DNA of 64,000 nucleotides. Origin: Trichocoleus sp. FACHB-46 (GTDB lineage Bacteria; Cyanobacteriota; Cyanobacteriia; FACHB-46). Where the stretch lies: assembly GCF_014695385.1 (NCBI RefSeq), contig NZ_JACJOD010000031.1:186001-250000 (forward strand), read 5' to 3'. A model generated the notes under the pieces. It was not told the origin of the DNA. It ran no database searches and saw only the letters and a program-made list of their open reading frames with translations. A program made the translations under genes and the position numbers. Numbering within the stretch: the stretch's first letter is position 1; each line of letters begins with the position of its first letter. Below are positions 1-8,576 of this stretch, in pieces.

Positions 1-704
1 GTCGAGAGTTCCGTTGGTCGCAGATACAGGCGATCGCCCCTAAAATTTGGGAACCTATCGCCCTTAAAGCAGCCTTCACCCTGAATCGTGAAATTCTCAT
101 CCGCACCTTTGTACTGATTTCTACCTTCGCTGTTTTTACCAATCTCAGTTCTACCTTTGGCACCAACGTTTTGGCAACCAATACGGTCCTGCTGCAAGTG
201 GTAACGCTGGCGGCTTACTTTATTGATGGTCTCGCCTTTGCCACCGAGAGCTTGGCAGGAATCTTTCGGGGTCAAGGCACCAACGAGCAATTACGGTTGT
301 TGCTGTGCATCTCTGGTGGAACCAGTTTCGTGTTTGGGTTAGGATTTGCGATCGCCTTTATCCTCAATCCCAATCTCTTTTTTGGACTACTCACCAACCA
401 CAGAGATGTTCTAGAGCGCATCAATCAATATGTGGTGTGGCTGTTACCTGTCCTAGCTTTTGGCTCGATTGCTTATATGCTGGATGGCTATTTTATTGGC
501 TTAACGGAAGGGAAAATACTGCGGCAGTCAGTCGTCGTAGCGACTCTAGTTGGGTTTGCACCTGTGGCGATCGCGGCTTGGTACTTGCAGAACAGTCATT
601 TGTTGTGGCTAGCTTTGGCTTTGTTTATGGTCGTGCGGGCAGTGACATTGGGTCAGCAAGTTCCTGCGTCTCTGCGCTCAGTTGAGAAATTGAAAGGCTG
701 CTGA
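1..704 (+). CDS. MATE/DinF-type multidrug or solute antiporter, 3' part only
   Basis: The reading frame is open from the left edge (first full codon at base 3) to a TGA at 704, so the start lies outside the window. About 233 residues remain, roughly the C-terminal half of a protein that is usually about 450 residues. They contain several long hydrophobic helices and a 'GLAFATESLAG' stretch typical of MATE transporters, the DinF branch in particular. Such proteins export drugs or metabolites across the inner membrane using a sodium or proton gradient. Family-level assignment is good; the substrate cannot be told. It converges with the ribbon-helix-helix gene at 779. Confidence 0.82.
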   Translation, partial: REFRWSQIQAIAPKIWEPIALKAAFTLNREILIRTFVLISTFAVFTNLSSTFGTNVLATNTVLLQVVTLAAYFIDGLAFATESLAGIFRGQGTNEQLRLLLCISGGTSFVFGLGFAIAFILNPNLFFGLLTNHRDVLERINQYVVWLLPVLAFGSIAYMLDGYFIGLTEGKILRQSVVVATLVGFAPVAIAAWYLQNSHLLWLALALFMVVRAVTLGQQVPASLRSVEKLKGC

Positions 705-714
705 TTGTTCGGCA

Positions 715-743
715 GGTTGGATTGAACTTTGCGAAACCCAACC
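715..743. other. Inverted repeat between convergent genes
   Basis: GGTTGG (715-720) and CCAACC (738-743) can pair across 17 bases between the ends of the MATE and ribbon-helix-helix genes. There is no T-run, so factor-independent termination is doubtful. Similar GGTTGG/CCAACC pairs are common in cyanobacterial intergenic DNA. Confidence 0.3.
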
Positions 744-778
744 CACCGAAAGCGATCGCCAATACACCAATATAAAAT

Positions 779-1114
779 TTATCTGGATAAACTTCCTATA
801 CTCAAAGGCACCATCTCTCCTTTGGTGGTAAAGCCTAATAACATTGCTTCTTGCGGTCGAATTACCTTGCCTGTCAGAGCGCAGCGTTCTTCCTGTTGAG
901 CTGTGGCATCGACGCTGGCCCGAATATCTGAGAGTGCAATTTGGGGCTGAGAGTTACCAGATTTCTGCTGGACAAAATCCCACAAAATATCCCGAATCAA
1001 TGCCTGATAGCCTTGATTGCCTGACAATTCTTTCAGGTGCTCTTTTAGCTCCCGTTCCAAACGAATGCTGGTAACTTCCATTTCGGTGGTGGGGGTGCGA
1101 GTAATCGTATGCAT
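779..1114 (-). CDS. Ribbon-helix-helix (CopG/MetJ-like) DNA-binding protein
   Basis: The 111-residue product begins with a short polar leader, then 'EVTSIRLERELKEHLKEL' followed by two helices, the pattern of a ribbon-helix-helix domain (about residues 10-50). The C-terminal part ('ERCALTGKVIRPQEAM') is of unknown role. The start at 1114 was preferred over the ATG at 1141 because TTGGAGGA, a strong ribosome-binding site, lies about eight bases before it. Such proteins are usually small repressors or antitoxins. No toxin-like partner is adjacent, so a stand-alone regulator is more likely. Function is inferred from fold only. Confidence 0.7.
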   Translation of the reverse strand: MHTITRTPTTEMEVTSIRLERELKEHLKELSGNQGYQALIRDILWDFVQQKSGNSQPQIALSDIRASVDATAQQEERCALTGKVIRPQEAMLLGFTTKGEMVPLSIGSLSR

Positions 1115-1545
1115 GATTTTTTTCCTCCAAGATCTGGACATGCTTGTAATACAAGTGTAGTATGTAAACAGTCAAATGCAAATTTATCGGTTGAGCGAGT
1201 CTTCAGTGAGTCTTTTACCCACCACCCACAATCCACGGCATACGGCCAATTGCATCAGCAGTTGGAACCCGAGCAACATGCCCGTGGAATTTTTGTTTGC
1301 GGCAGGCTATGGCCTATCGATAACAGAAACGGGGGTAGGCAAAGGATTGGCAGGATCGCAACGAGCATTTGATGGCATTAATGATCAGCTTGGCCTCCAA
1401 AACGAGGTAGAGCTACGAAGCGGGAGGTACAGGTGAGAGATGCTGTACCCATACAAAACTAGAAAACCCACCAGTAGTGTTTTCCAGCCCCCGCTTCTAC
1501 CCAGCAGAAGTGGGGGTTTTTAGTATGAGGAGTCAAACCGTGAGG
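1115..1545. other. Gene-poor interval before the HNH gene
   Basis: This 431-base stretch has one short open frame (1176-1436) with no recognisable product and no ribosome-binding site. It ends in the hairpin described separately at 1488-1521. I see no tRNA or known structured RNA in it. Confidence 0.4.
1488..1521 (+). terminator. Rho-independent terminator-like hairpin
   Basis: CCCCCGCTTCT (1488-1498) pairs with AGAAGTGGGGG (1506-1516), with one G-U pair and a seven-base loop, followed by TTTTT. It sits just before the HNH start. It could end an unidentified transcript from 1.2-1.5 kb or act as a leader attenuator. Confidence 0.6.
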
Positions 1546-2061
1546 ATGACAACGAGTGTTTTAGATCAATCGGTGGTGGTGTTCTCCAAGAACTACCTCC
1601 CCCTCAGCCGCATCAATATCAAGCGGGCAATTTCCCTCTTGGTCATCGGCAAAGCAGAACCGATGCTCTTAGAAGATACAGCAGAAGATACGGCAGGTTG
1701 GCAAGTTCGTTCTCCCAACGCGATCTTTTATGTACCTAATCACATTCGCCTCACGGTTGCCAGTACAGAACGGCTCTGGAAAATTCCTGCTGTGAGTCGC
1801 AGAGAGATATTGCGGCGAGACCACCACACCTGCCAGTACTGCGGCAGCACAAAGCGTCTGACGATCGACCACATTCTTCCCCGATCAAAAGGCGGAAAAC
1901 ACACTTGGGACAACGTAGTTATAGCCTGCGAACGGTGTAATCAGCACAAAGGAGACCGCACTCCCCATGAAGCAGGCATGACCCTCCGAACTAAACCCAA
2001 AGCGCCTATCCATCCCACAATCGCCTTTGCCGAACAGTTCTGGCAAGCCCACACTGACTAG
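1546..2061 (+). CDS. HNH endonuclease family protein
   Basis: The 171-residue protein has an N-terminal alpha/beta region ('VVFSKNYLPLSRINIKRAI') followed by an HNH module at about residues 90-140: a CQYC zinc knuckle, 'IDHILPRSKGG' with the catalytic His, and a second 'CERCNQHKG' knuckle. This architecture is very common in cyanobacteria, where its physiological role is not settled; most annotated homologues begin near MTTSVL. The ATG at 1525 is an alternative start in the same frame, but it lies only a few bases after a terminator-like T-run. Nuclease activity is predicted because the HNH residues are intact. No methylase or intron surrounds it, so it need not be a homing or restriction enzyme. 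Confidence 0.88.
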   Translation: MTTSVLDQSVVVFSKNYLPLSRINIKRAISLLVIGKAEPMLLEDTAEDTAGWQVRSPNAIFYVPNHIRLTVASTERLWKIPAVSRREILRRDHHTCQYCGSTKRLTIDHILPRSKGGKHTWDNVVIACERCNQHKGDRTPHEAGMTLRTKPKAPIHPTIAFAEQFWQAHTD

Positions 2062-2113
2062 AACAGAGGAATCGCATCCTCGCCCTTAATGGTATGCACC
2101 AGAGGAAACCTCC

Positions 2114-2497
2114 ATGCTGAAACTCACCTACACTGACATGGGTTTGTACTTAGAGCGGCTAGCTCAATCGCCCGAAGAGCTAGTAGCCCGACGTGCCATC
2201 TTAGCGCTACGGATGTCTCAGAACTTGCATCTGGAACCCAGCCGAGCTGCCTTTTTGCTGCCTGCGGATCTCCCTGAGTTACCAATACTAGAAGCTGCAA
2301 TTCGGCGAGAAGGAAAGGCGATCGCGCTCTGCTCAGTCTGTGATGACTACGTTGAGGTCAGCTTGCGCGGTATGTGGATCGCCCCAGAAGTCGATGCTCA
2401 TGAAGGTATCTTCGTTGCCGTAATGAGCGATCGCCTAGAGTTTCTACTCCACAAGCTCTGGCAAGTCAGCCAAACGCAAGTTTCGTTCTTGTTATGA
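2114..2497 (+). CDS. Conserved cyanobacterial hypothetical protein (alr0857-like)
   Basis: This 127-residue soluble protein begins 'MLKLTYTDMGLYLERL'. I recall similar proteins in Nostoc under the locus-style name alr0857, but this rests on memory. It has no signal peptide, membrane segment or catalytic motif that I recognise. Its alternating helix/strand pattern suggests a compact alpha/beta fold. A GAGGAAA sequence shortly upstream of the ATG is a plausible ribosome-binding site. It follows the HNH gene by 52 bases in the same direction and is closed by a clear terminator, so the two may be co-transcribed. Function unknown. Confidence 0.75.
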   Translation: MLKLTYTDMGLYLERLAQSPEELVARRAILALRMSQNLHLEPSRAAFLLPADLPELPILEAAIRREGKAIALCSVCDDYVEVSLRGMWIAPEVDAHEGIFVAVMSDRLEFLLHKLWQVSQTQVSFLL

Positions 2498-2536
2498 GCG
2501 GCTGGTCTAAACCAACAGCAAAGCTAAATTTGTGCG

Positions 2537-2574
2537 ATTAGAGAGGATAGATGGCTACCCTCTCTAATTTTTTG
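2537..2574 (+). terminator. Rho-independent terminator
   Basis: ATTAGAGAGG (2537-2546) pairs with CCTCTCTAAT (2559-2568) over a 12-base loop, followed by a T-rich run. It closes the gene ending at 2497. Confidence 0.8.
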
Positions 2575-2627
2575 CTCTCTTTTTTCAGCTCCTAGAATAT
2601 GCAGTGCCAACTTTGCGATCGCTAATG

Positions 2628-3182
2628 CTACCGAAGCAACGCCAAAATCAAAGCTGCTATTAACAAACTCATCAACATGATCAGAGGGATATAGCTAGAA
2701 TGTTTTGCTGGGTTAGCAGTTGAGAAAAGCTGCTTGTCTAATACAACGCAATCAATCCACTCACCTCCCTCAGCCCGAAAGCCAGCTTTGCGAAGTAGCT
2801 TGTAGCCTCTGGCTTGATAAAAAGCAACAGCTGTGAGCGATGAGATGACCCAAATGGAGGGATATCTTTTTTCGGTCGCGGCTGCTTCTAGTGCTTGTAA
2901 AATTTGAGTTCCAATCCCCTGTCGAGCAAACTGAGGATGGGTATAAACTGCGGTAATTTGTGGTCTCTGCGTTGACAAACCAGAGAAACCGACTAGCTCA
3001 CCTGCGGACTCCGCCAGAAAGATCACCTCATCGCGTCCCCGCCAAGCTGCTTGTCCTGTAACCAATGCCTGAATTTGCTGGGCATTGTAGTTAGCAGAAC
3101 TGAGGATTTCTAGAGCTTGGGTTTGTAACTCAATCACGCGATCGAGGTCTTCTGGTCGAGCTAGACGGATCTGGATGTCCAT
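2628..3182 (-). CDS. GNAT-family N-acetyltransferase with C-terminal membrane anchor
   Basis: The 184-residue protein has a standard GNAT core: 'IQIRLARPEDLDRVIELQ' at the N-terminus, 'ITAVYTHPQFARQGIGTQIL' containing the acetyl-CoA pyrophosphate loop (RQGIGT), and 'ALEAAATEKRYPSIWV' after it. Acetyl-CoA-dependent acetylation of an amine is predicted; the acceptor is unknown. Unusually, the last 20 or so residues form one hydrophobic helix ('IPLIMLMSLLIAALILALLR'), so the enzyme may be tail-anchored to a membrane. No strong ribosome-binding site is visible before the ATG. It is a single gene, not clearly part of an operon. Confidence 0.85.
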   Translation of the reverse strand: MDIQIRLARPEDLDRVIELQTQALEILSSANYNAQQIQALVTGQAAWRGRDEVIFLAESAGELVGFSGLSTQRPQITAVYTHPQFARQGIGTQILQALEAAATEKRYPSIWVISSLTAVAFYQARGYKLLRKAGFRAEGGEWIDCVVLDKQLFSTANPAKHSSYIPLIMLMSLLIAALILALLR

Positions 3183-3373
3183 GCAGTAGTGAGACTGATA
3201 ATATTTGTACTGCCGAGTTTTAGAGGGAGGGTAATAGTCTCATCGGAGGTTGGCGTCGCGACGCGATCGCTGAGTTTTTTAAGTACTATTCAGCACCAAT
3301 TTAGATAGTCACTACCATCTACCTGCGATTGATTGTGGAAGCTCACCCTAAAATTCCCGGAACATTAATGTAA

Positions 3374-3943
3374 CTAGCAATACCACTGAATTGATTTTGT
3401 TTTTTGGCGATCGCTCTCTGTACCAATCCATTGCTGCACGTTGACAGTCGCATCTATTTTGGCTTCTAAATCTGTCAACGTTTGAGGCGCATCCGGTGAG
3501 GCTAGGTAATGATGTACCGTTTTAAACCTACGACCCATTTGGAAAGAAGTAATCGCCGAAGGAGCGTCCGTAGAGCCGCCTTCATATCGATCTTGCAAGT
3601 TGAAGTATTGCATCCGCTGAAATTCCAGCATTAGTTGTCTAGCCTTCAGGGGGCTGATTCGAGTAGTTTTAATTCCCTTAACTTTGACGAACTGATTCCC
3701 TTCATAAATAACTCTGCCATCAGCGTAGATAGTTAGCTTGTACATTGGGCAGAACCCAAAACAAGCGGTTCGCTCTAGAGTAACCACAGATTGCCGAACT
3801 CCACGGCGAGGTTGCGAGAAGAGTTGAGCTGACAAAGTTGAATCGTCAGCTATTAAGAACGGAGACATAGCAGCAGACGTAGCTAAAGCATTGGGGCTTA
3901 AGGCTAGCAGCAAACCCAGACTCAAAAACATTGGGAATCGCAT
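3374..3943 (-). CDS. Secreted DUF6438-domain protein
   Basis: The ATG at 3943 is chosen over upstream codons because GGAGGAA lies just ahead of it and the product then begins with a clean signal peptide (MRFPMFLSLGLLLALSPNALA). The mature part has the pattern of DUF6438: 'SVVTLERTACFGFCPMYKLT' with paired cysteines, 'YADGRVIYEGN', and a later 'LASPDAPQTLTDLEAKID'. The domain is found in many bacteria without an established role. The product is probably periplasmic. About 190 residues. The family call comes from the characteristic CFGxCPxY motif; the function is unknown. Confidence 0.8.
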   Translation of the reverse strand: MRFPMFLSLGLLLALSPNALATSAAMSPFLIADDSTLSAQLFSQPRRGVRQSVVTLERTACFGFCPMYKLTIYADGRVIYEGNQFVKVKGIKTTRISPLKARQLMLEFQRMQYFNLQDRYEGGSTDAPSAITSFQMGRRFKTVHHYLASPDAPQTLTDLEAKIDATVNVQQWIGTESDRQKTKSIQWYC

Positions 3944-4196
3944 TACAGTTCCTCCATTAAAGCGATCGCTACTGATTAAGAATCCGTTTCGCGCTTGCAC
4001 GTTCCGCCCGATAGGCTGCTCTAAATGGATAAATTTGGTAACGAGATTGTGGCCAGCTAATGAAGCGATCGCCCAGCAAGGGCATAGTTCAACCTACTCG
4101 CTTTACTTCAGCTCTTGCTATAAGTAACTAAGTAACCAGGAAGCATCTGCGATCGGCGATGTTTGCTAGCAATTAAGGCGAGGGGAGTAGCAGAGG

Positions 4197-5336
4197 ATGG
4201 CAGCCAACATCAAAGTCGCTTTGGTGCATGACTACCTGCGTGAGTATGGAGATGCAGAGCGGTTGCTCCAGGTTATCCATCGTCTTTATCCAGACGCACC
4301 ACTTTACACGGCTTTTGTGGACTATCAGCAATTAGGCACTGAGGCAAAACGCTTTGCAGGCTGGGATATGCGGACCACATTTGCCCAAAAGCTACCTGGC
4401 ATTGCTCATCCTCATCGCTGGAGGGGCTTGCTTCCCTACCTCTGGGAAAACATAGACCTATCTGAATTTGATTTAGTGATTTCTTCGTCTGGTGATTTCG
4501 TGAGTAAATCAGTCTTGACCAGAGCTGAAACACTACACGTTAGTTATTGCCACACACCGCCTCGCCATCTATGGGAACGCTTGCGATCGCACCCCCAATC
4601 TCTCCACTGGTATGACACTTGGTTGGATACTCGCTTGCGGCAATATGACTTTTATGCATCACAAAGAGTCGATCGCTACATCACCAACTCCCACACTGCC
4701 GCTCGCCGCATTAGTAAGTTCTATAACCGTCCAGCAGAGGTGATTCCACCCCCGATTAAAGTACATGGCGAAGGTCAGGCAGGCGATCGCTACTACCTCT
4801 ATGCCGGCAAGCTAACTCGTCAAATGCAAGTAGAGCTGGTAGTTAGAGCTTGCACGCAGCTAGATCGCCCCCTGTGGATTGTAGGCACAGGCCATGATGC
4901 GGAATATTTAGACTCACTCCGTAGTCTGGCTGGCCCTGAGGTGAAATTTTTAGGAGAAGCTCCCGAAGAGGCTTTGCCCAGCCTCTATGCAGAAGCCAAA
5001 GCTTTAGTTTTTCCTTGTAGCAGTGCTGACTTTAGCCGAGAAGCCGTTGAAGCCATGGGACATGGTATCCCTGTCATTGCGTCCCAGCAAAGTGGACTGC
5101 GAGAAGTGGTGTTAGATTACCGAACTGGAATACTCTTTCCTCAACCCACAGTCGAAAGCTTGGTGGATGCACTCAATGAGTTTGAAGGACTCCGGTTCTC
5201 CTCCGTTGCCTGTATTGAGCGGGCTGAAGAATTTGCCGAATCTGTTTTTGTGGACAGGTTGCAATGGTTTATCGCTCAAGCCCTCGATGCCCACCATGCG
5301 ATCGGAGTCGAGCCAGAACGCGATTCCTTTGCGTAG
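4197..5336 (+). CDS. GT4-family glycosyltransferase (GT-B fold)
   Basis: The 379-residue protein has an N-terminal Rossmann domain beginning 'KVALVHDYLREYGDAERLL', a middle 'HVSYCHTPPRHLWE' segment seen in mannosyltransferase-like GT4 proteins, and a nucleotide-sugar domain with 'FLGEAPEEALPSLYAEAKAL' and 'FSREAVEAMGHGIPVIAS', whose spaced acidic residues bind the donor. It should transfer a sugar from a nucleotide donor onto a lipid-linked or polysaccharide acceptor at the cytoplasmic membrane. The neighbouring GT2 and GT39-like genes suggest surface-glycan assembly. Donor and acceptor cannot be named. The start is supported by a G-rich sequence (GAGGGGAG) just upstream. Confidence 0.88.
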   Translation: MAANIKVALVHDYLREYGDAERLLQVIHRLYPDAPLYTAFVDYQQLGTEAKRFAGWDMRTTFAQKLPGIAHPHRWRGLLPYLWENIDLSEFDLVISSSGDFVSKSVLTRAETLHVSYCHTPPRHLWERLRSHPQSLHWYDTWLDTRLRQYDFYASQRVDRYITNSHTAARRISKFYNRPAEVIPPPIKVHGEGQAGDRYYLYAGKLTRQMQVELVVRACTQLDRPLWIVGTGHDAEYLDSLRSLAGPEVKFLGEAPEEALPSLYAEAKALVFPCSSADFSREAVEAMGHGIPVIASQQSGLREVVLDYRTGILFPQPTVESLVDALNEFEGLRFSSVACIERAEEFAESVFVDRLQWFIAQALDAHHAIGVEPERDSFA

Positions 5337-5349
5337 CGAAATTTTTTGA

Positions 5350-5365
5350 TTTAGCGATCGCTAAA
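5350..5365. repeat. Extended HIP1 palindrome between convergent genes
   Basis: TTTAGCGATCGCTAAA is a perfect 16-base palindrome centred on the HIP1 octamer. It overlaps the 3' end of the GT2 gene on the minus strand and lies just past the GT4 stop. It could form a hairpin in both transcripts. Confidence 0.6.
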
Positions 5366-6377
5366 CAGTTTCTGTCTCTGTGCCTACGACTTCACGCACC
5401 CGGTAGATAGGTCTATTTTGAGATTCATGATAAGTCCGCATCAGCAGTTCTGCGAGCAAACCAAAACTAAATAACTGGATTCCTGCCAGGAACAATACCA
5501 CCGCCAGAATCAGCAACGGGCGATCGCCAATGCTTCGTCCCAAACCTAACTTCAGAAACGTCAAATAGCTGCCCAGCAGTACACCACCTATCATTGATGC
5601 CAGACCAAAGGTGCCGAAGACATGCATTGGGCGAGTCAAAAACTTCTTCATAAAGAAGATGGTAAACAAGTCCATCAGGACTCGTAGGGTCCGACCTAAA
5701 CCATACTTACTCTGACCAAAGCGCCGCGCATGATGACGCACTGGAATTTCAGTGATCCGTGCCCCTTCAATAAAAGCTAAGGCTGGCAAGAAACGGTGTA
5801 GTTCTCCGTAGAGATTCATGTCTGCAACGAGTTCCGCTCGATAGGCTTTAAGCGAGCAGCCGTAGTCGTGCAGTTTCACTCCAGTTACATTGCCAATCAG
5901 CCAGTTAGCAATTTTGGAAGGCAGGAGTCTAGTCAAAGCCGCGTCTTGCCTTGCTTTGCGCCAGCCACTTACCAAGTCATATCCTTCATCTAAACGAGCC
6001 AGCAAGTGAGGAATATCGGCTGGATCGTTCTGCAAATCGCCATCCAATGTAATCAGCACCTTACCAGTAGCATGCTTGAAGCCAGCTGACATCGCTGCTG
6101 TTTGCCCATAGTTACGTCGCAGGATGACAGCCCGCAAATCAGTCCGAGCCTGGGCTAGGTGCTTGAGCAAATCAGTCGAGCCATCACTGGAGCCATCATC
6201 CACGCACACAATTTCATAACTAATCTGGCTCTCAGTGACAGCCGTGGCGATCGCTTCGATTAGGTGAGGGAGACTCTGGACTTCATTGTAAATCGGCACG
6301 ATGACGGACACTTGAGGTGTCGGATTAGAGAAGGCAGGATTCGAAGCTTGAGAGCGGGTGCTAAGTAAGTTGCTCAT
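5361..6377 (-). CDS. GT2-family glycosyltransferase, polyprenyl-phosphate sugar transferase type
   Basis: The catalytic domain starts at 'VSVIVPIYNEVQSLPHLIEA' and contains 'CVDDGSSDGS' and the metal-binding 'TLDGDLQND', as in dolichol-phosphate-mannose synthase and bactoprenol glucosyltransferases. Two C-terminal membrane helices follow ('TFGLASMIGGVLLGSYLTFL' and 'LILAVVLFLAGIQLFSFGLL'). It probably loads a sugar onto undecaprenyl phosphate, giving a membrane donor for a GT-C enzyme such as the one encoded divergently at 6960. The ATG at 6377 is chosen; the open frame extends upstream only with a TTG at 6434. 338 residues, normal for the family. Confidence 0.9.
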   Translation of the reverse strand: MSNLLSTRSQASNPAFSNPTPQVSVIVPIYNEVQSLPHLIEAIATAVTESQISYEIVCVDDGSSDGSTDLLKHLAQARTDLRAVILRRNYGQTAAMSAGFKHATGKVLITLDGDLQNDPADIPHLLARLDEGYDLVSGWRKARQDAALTRLLPSKIANWLIGNVTGVKLHDYGCSLKAYRAELVADMNLYGELHRFLPALAFIEGARITEIPVRHHARRFGQSKYGLGRTLRVLMDLFTIFFMKKFLTRPMHVFGTFGLASMIGGVLLGSYLTFLKLGLGRSIGDRPLLILAVVLFLAGIQLFSFGLLAELLMRTYHESQNRPIYRVREVVGTETETV

Positions 6378-6959
6378 TGTGGTAATTACTAATCCTCTTG
6401 ACTCTTCAAGATACCTAAAGATGGCTTGCGGCAATGCTATCAGTATCCCGGCATTAACTGATTGGCTGTTAGCTTATTCACTACAGTCTCACAAACTTCT
6501 CAGAACGGCTAACTGAGTTAAAGAGTTAATAAAGTCATTGTGAAACTATAGAACCAATTTAATATGTTCGAATAAGATGTTTGCTTAGTTTAGTGTAAAC
6601 AAGCGACTAAAACAAGCAAGAAATTATTAAACAAAATCCGGCCAGAACATATATTGATTCGTAAATCGCATCAATCAATACAAAAACCAGAATAATAACT
6701 ACTATTCTCTTGCAATCTTTAACGCCAAGACAGGAAGTTTTTTTATATCTGAGCATGGATTAAGTTTTGAAATTCAGTTAATTGATAAGCACTCCTCATT
6801 AATGCGATGAAGCTACAATTTATTTCAAGTAAACTGCACGAAGGAGAAGACAGTCAATGCAATCAACTACATTTACTTTTTAATTGACATATTCTGCTTT
6901 CAAGCTTGATAGGCAAAAGAATCACGAAAGACTAATACTCTCTTAAGCAGCCACTCGTT
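6378..6959. other. AT-rich divergent promoter region
   Basis: This 582-base gap separates the divergent GT2 and GT39-like genes. It is markedly richer in A and T than the flanks and has no HIP1 octamer. A TTGACA at 6884-6889 could be a -35 element for the GT39-like gene, but I find no good -10 at the right distance. No open frame or RNA gene was recognised. Confidence 0.45.
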
Positions 6960-8576
6960 ATGACGTTCTCCAAATGGTTTTCATCATTCACTTGGTTTAA
7001 GGCTTTAATTATTCTAACTTTGAGCTTGAGTATTATTTTTCGGTTTATTAAACTTGATCAGAAGGTTTACACTGTTGATGAAGTGCGGGGTATTCTTCGA
7101 ATCGAAGGTTATACTAGCCAAGAATTTACTGACCAAGTTTACAACGGCAAGATTATTAGCAATCAGGAAATCCAACGATATCAATATCCTAGTTTAGAAA
7201 AAAGCTTTTCTGATACTGTCAAGGCTTTGGCGGGTAATCCAGAGCATCCTCCTCTGTACTACTTAATTAGCCGATTTTGGATAGATTGGTTAGATCATCC
7301 TGTTGGTGCTAGAGTTTTGTCTGCTCTCGTCAGTCTCTTTATATTTCCTGCTTTGTACTGGCTTTGTATAGAGTTATTCGAGAGTCCTTTATCGGGTTGG
7401 ATTGCGATCGCCCTTGTTGCAGTTTCTCCTTTTTATTTAATGCTGGCTCAAGAGGCACGTCAGTATAGTTTATGGACGGTTTTTATTCTAATATCTAGTG
7501 CCTCACTGCTTCGGGGACTACGTACTTTATCGAGAAATAGTTGGATAATTTACACAGCAGCGATCGCATTAGGGCTTTATACCCATTTATTTTTTGTTTT
7601 TGTATTATTAACCCACGGATTATACGTTTTACTGACTGAAAAACTCAAAAGCAAACCTACAATATTCTACTTAATTGCTTCTTTCTGTGGCTGTATTACT
7701 TTTACTCCTTGGATTTGGGTGATTTTAAGTAGCTCTAGTCGGGTGAAAACTACGACTAGTTGGGTAGCTTCTTTCAAGATTGGTTTATTTAAACGCTTTA
7801 CTTATTGGCAAGCTAACTTAAGTAGTATTTTTTCGGATTTCAACGATCCTAAAATTAATCAACTTGTTTCTTTTGCTGTTCTGGTTCTAGTTTTATATGC
7901 CATTTATTTTCTTTGCCGCCATGCTCCCAAGAAAGTTTGGCTATTTGTCTTACTACTAATTGGTAGTACAGCTTTAGCCCAAATAATTCCTGACTTGATT
8001 TGGGGAGGGAGGCGATCGATTCTCTCTCGGTATTTAGTACCTTCTTATTTAGGTGTCCATCTAGCGGTTGCTTACTTATTCACTCAACAACTTTTTAGGG
8101 TCCAGGTAAAAGTAAGCCAGCAACGACTATGGCGCTCTATTTTTGCGGTTTTACTCTCTGTTGGCATCATGTCTTGTGCCGCTAGCGCTCAGGCCAAAGA
8201 CTGGTGGAAGGGTTCTAGCTCAATCAACTTACAAGTGGCACCACTAATCAATCAAGCGCCTCAACCCCTGATTATTAGCGATAGCAACCTTACTTTTGTA
8301 TTGCCCTTAAGCTATCTTTTAAAGCCTGAAACTCAATTTCAACTATTTGAGAGGTCAAGACTAGAAGAGCAAAATTTTCAGACTGAGCTAAAAAACTCAG
8401 TCCAGAAATTTAAATATGTTTTTCTATACTCTCCTTCAAAACAATTGCTTCAGTTGCTAGAGCAAATGAACCAGCCAAGCGATTACAAAACTACAGTTGT
8501 AGTAGGACAGTCGCAATGGTTTCAGGATCGCAATTATCTTTACCGCATCCAACTCAACTCTGCGGTTGATAACTAG
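6960..8576 (+). CDS. GT39-like (PMT/ArnT-type) integral membrane glycosyltransferase
   Basis: The 538-residue protein has about ten membrane helices and a long first external loop. 'DQKVYTVDEVRGI' carries the acidic residue expected early in GT-C enzymes, and 'GNPEHPPLYYLISRFWIDWL' is the hallmark HPPLYY motif of the PMT/ArnT superfamily. 'LMLAQEARQYSLW' follows after the next helices. These enzymes take a sugar from a polyprenyl phosphate donor and act on the outer face of the membrane; the divergent GT2 gene could make that donor. Its base composition is clearly more AT-rich than its neighbours. It overlaps the convergent NlpC/P60 gene by 23 bases. Confidence 0.85.
   Translation: MTFSKWFSSFTWFKALIILTLSLSIIFRFIKLDQKVYTVDEVRGILRIEGYTSQEFTDQVYNGKIISNQEIQRYQYPSLEKSFSDTVKALAGNPEHPPLYYLISRFWIDWLDHPVGARVLSALVSLFIFPALYWLCIELFESPLSGWIAIALVAVSPFYLMLAQEARQYSLWTVFILISSASLLRGLRTLSRNSWIIYTAAIALGLYTHLFFVFVLLTHGLYVLLTEKLKSKPTIFYLIASFCGCITFTPWIWVILSSSSRVKTTTSWVASFKIGLFKRFTYWQANLSSIFSDFNDPKINQLVSFAVLVLVLYAIYFLCRHAPKKVWLFVLLLIGSTALAQIIPDLIWGGRRSILSRYLVPSYLGVHLAVAYLFTQQLFRVQVKVSQQRLWRSIFAVLLSVGIMSCAASAQAKDWWKGSSSINLQVAPLINQAPQPLIISDSNLTFVLPLSYLLKPETQFQLFERSRLEEQNFQTELKNSVQKFKYVFLYSPSKQLLQLLEQMNQPSDYKTTVVVGQSQWFQDRNYLYRIQLNSAVDN

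Noticed and set aside
1176-1436. 86-residue open frame upstream of the HNH gene
   Set aside because: No ribosome-binding site, no recognisable domain, and overlapping frames are equally open.
3253-3264. GCGTCGCGACGC palindrome as a terminator or operator
   Set aside because: Perfect, but it overlaps HIP1-rich sequence, has no useful T-run for the upstream gene and no promoter context.
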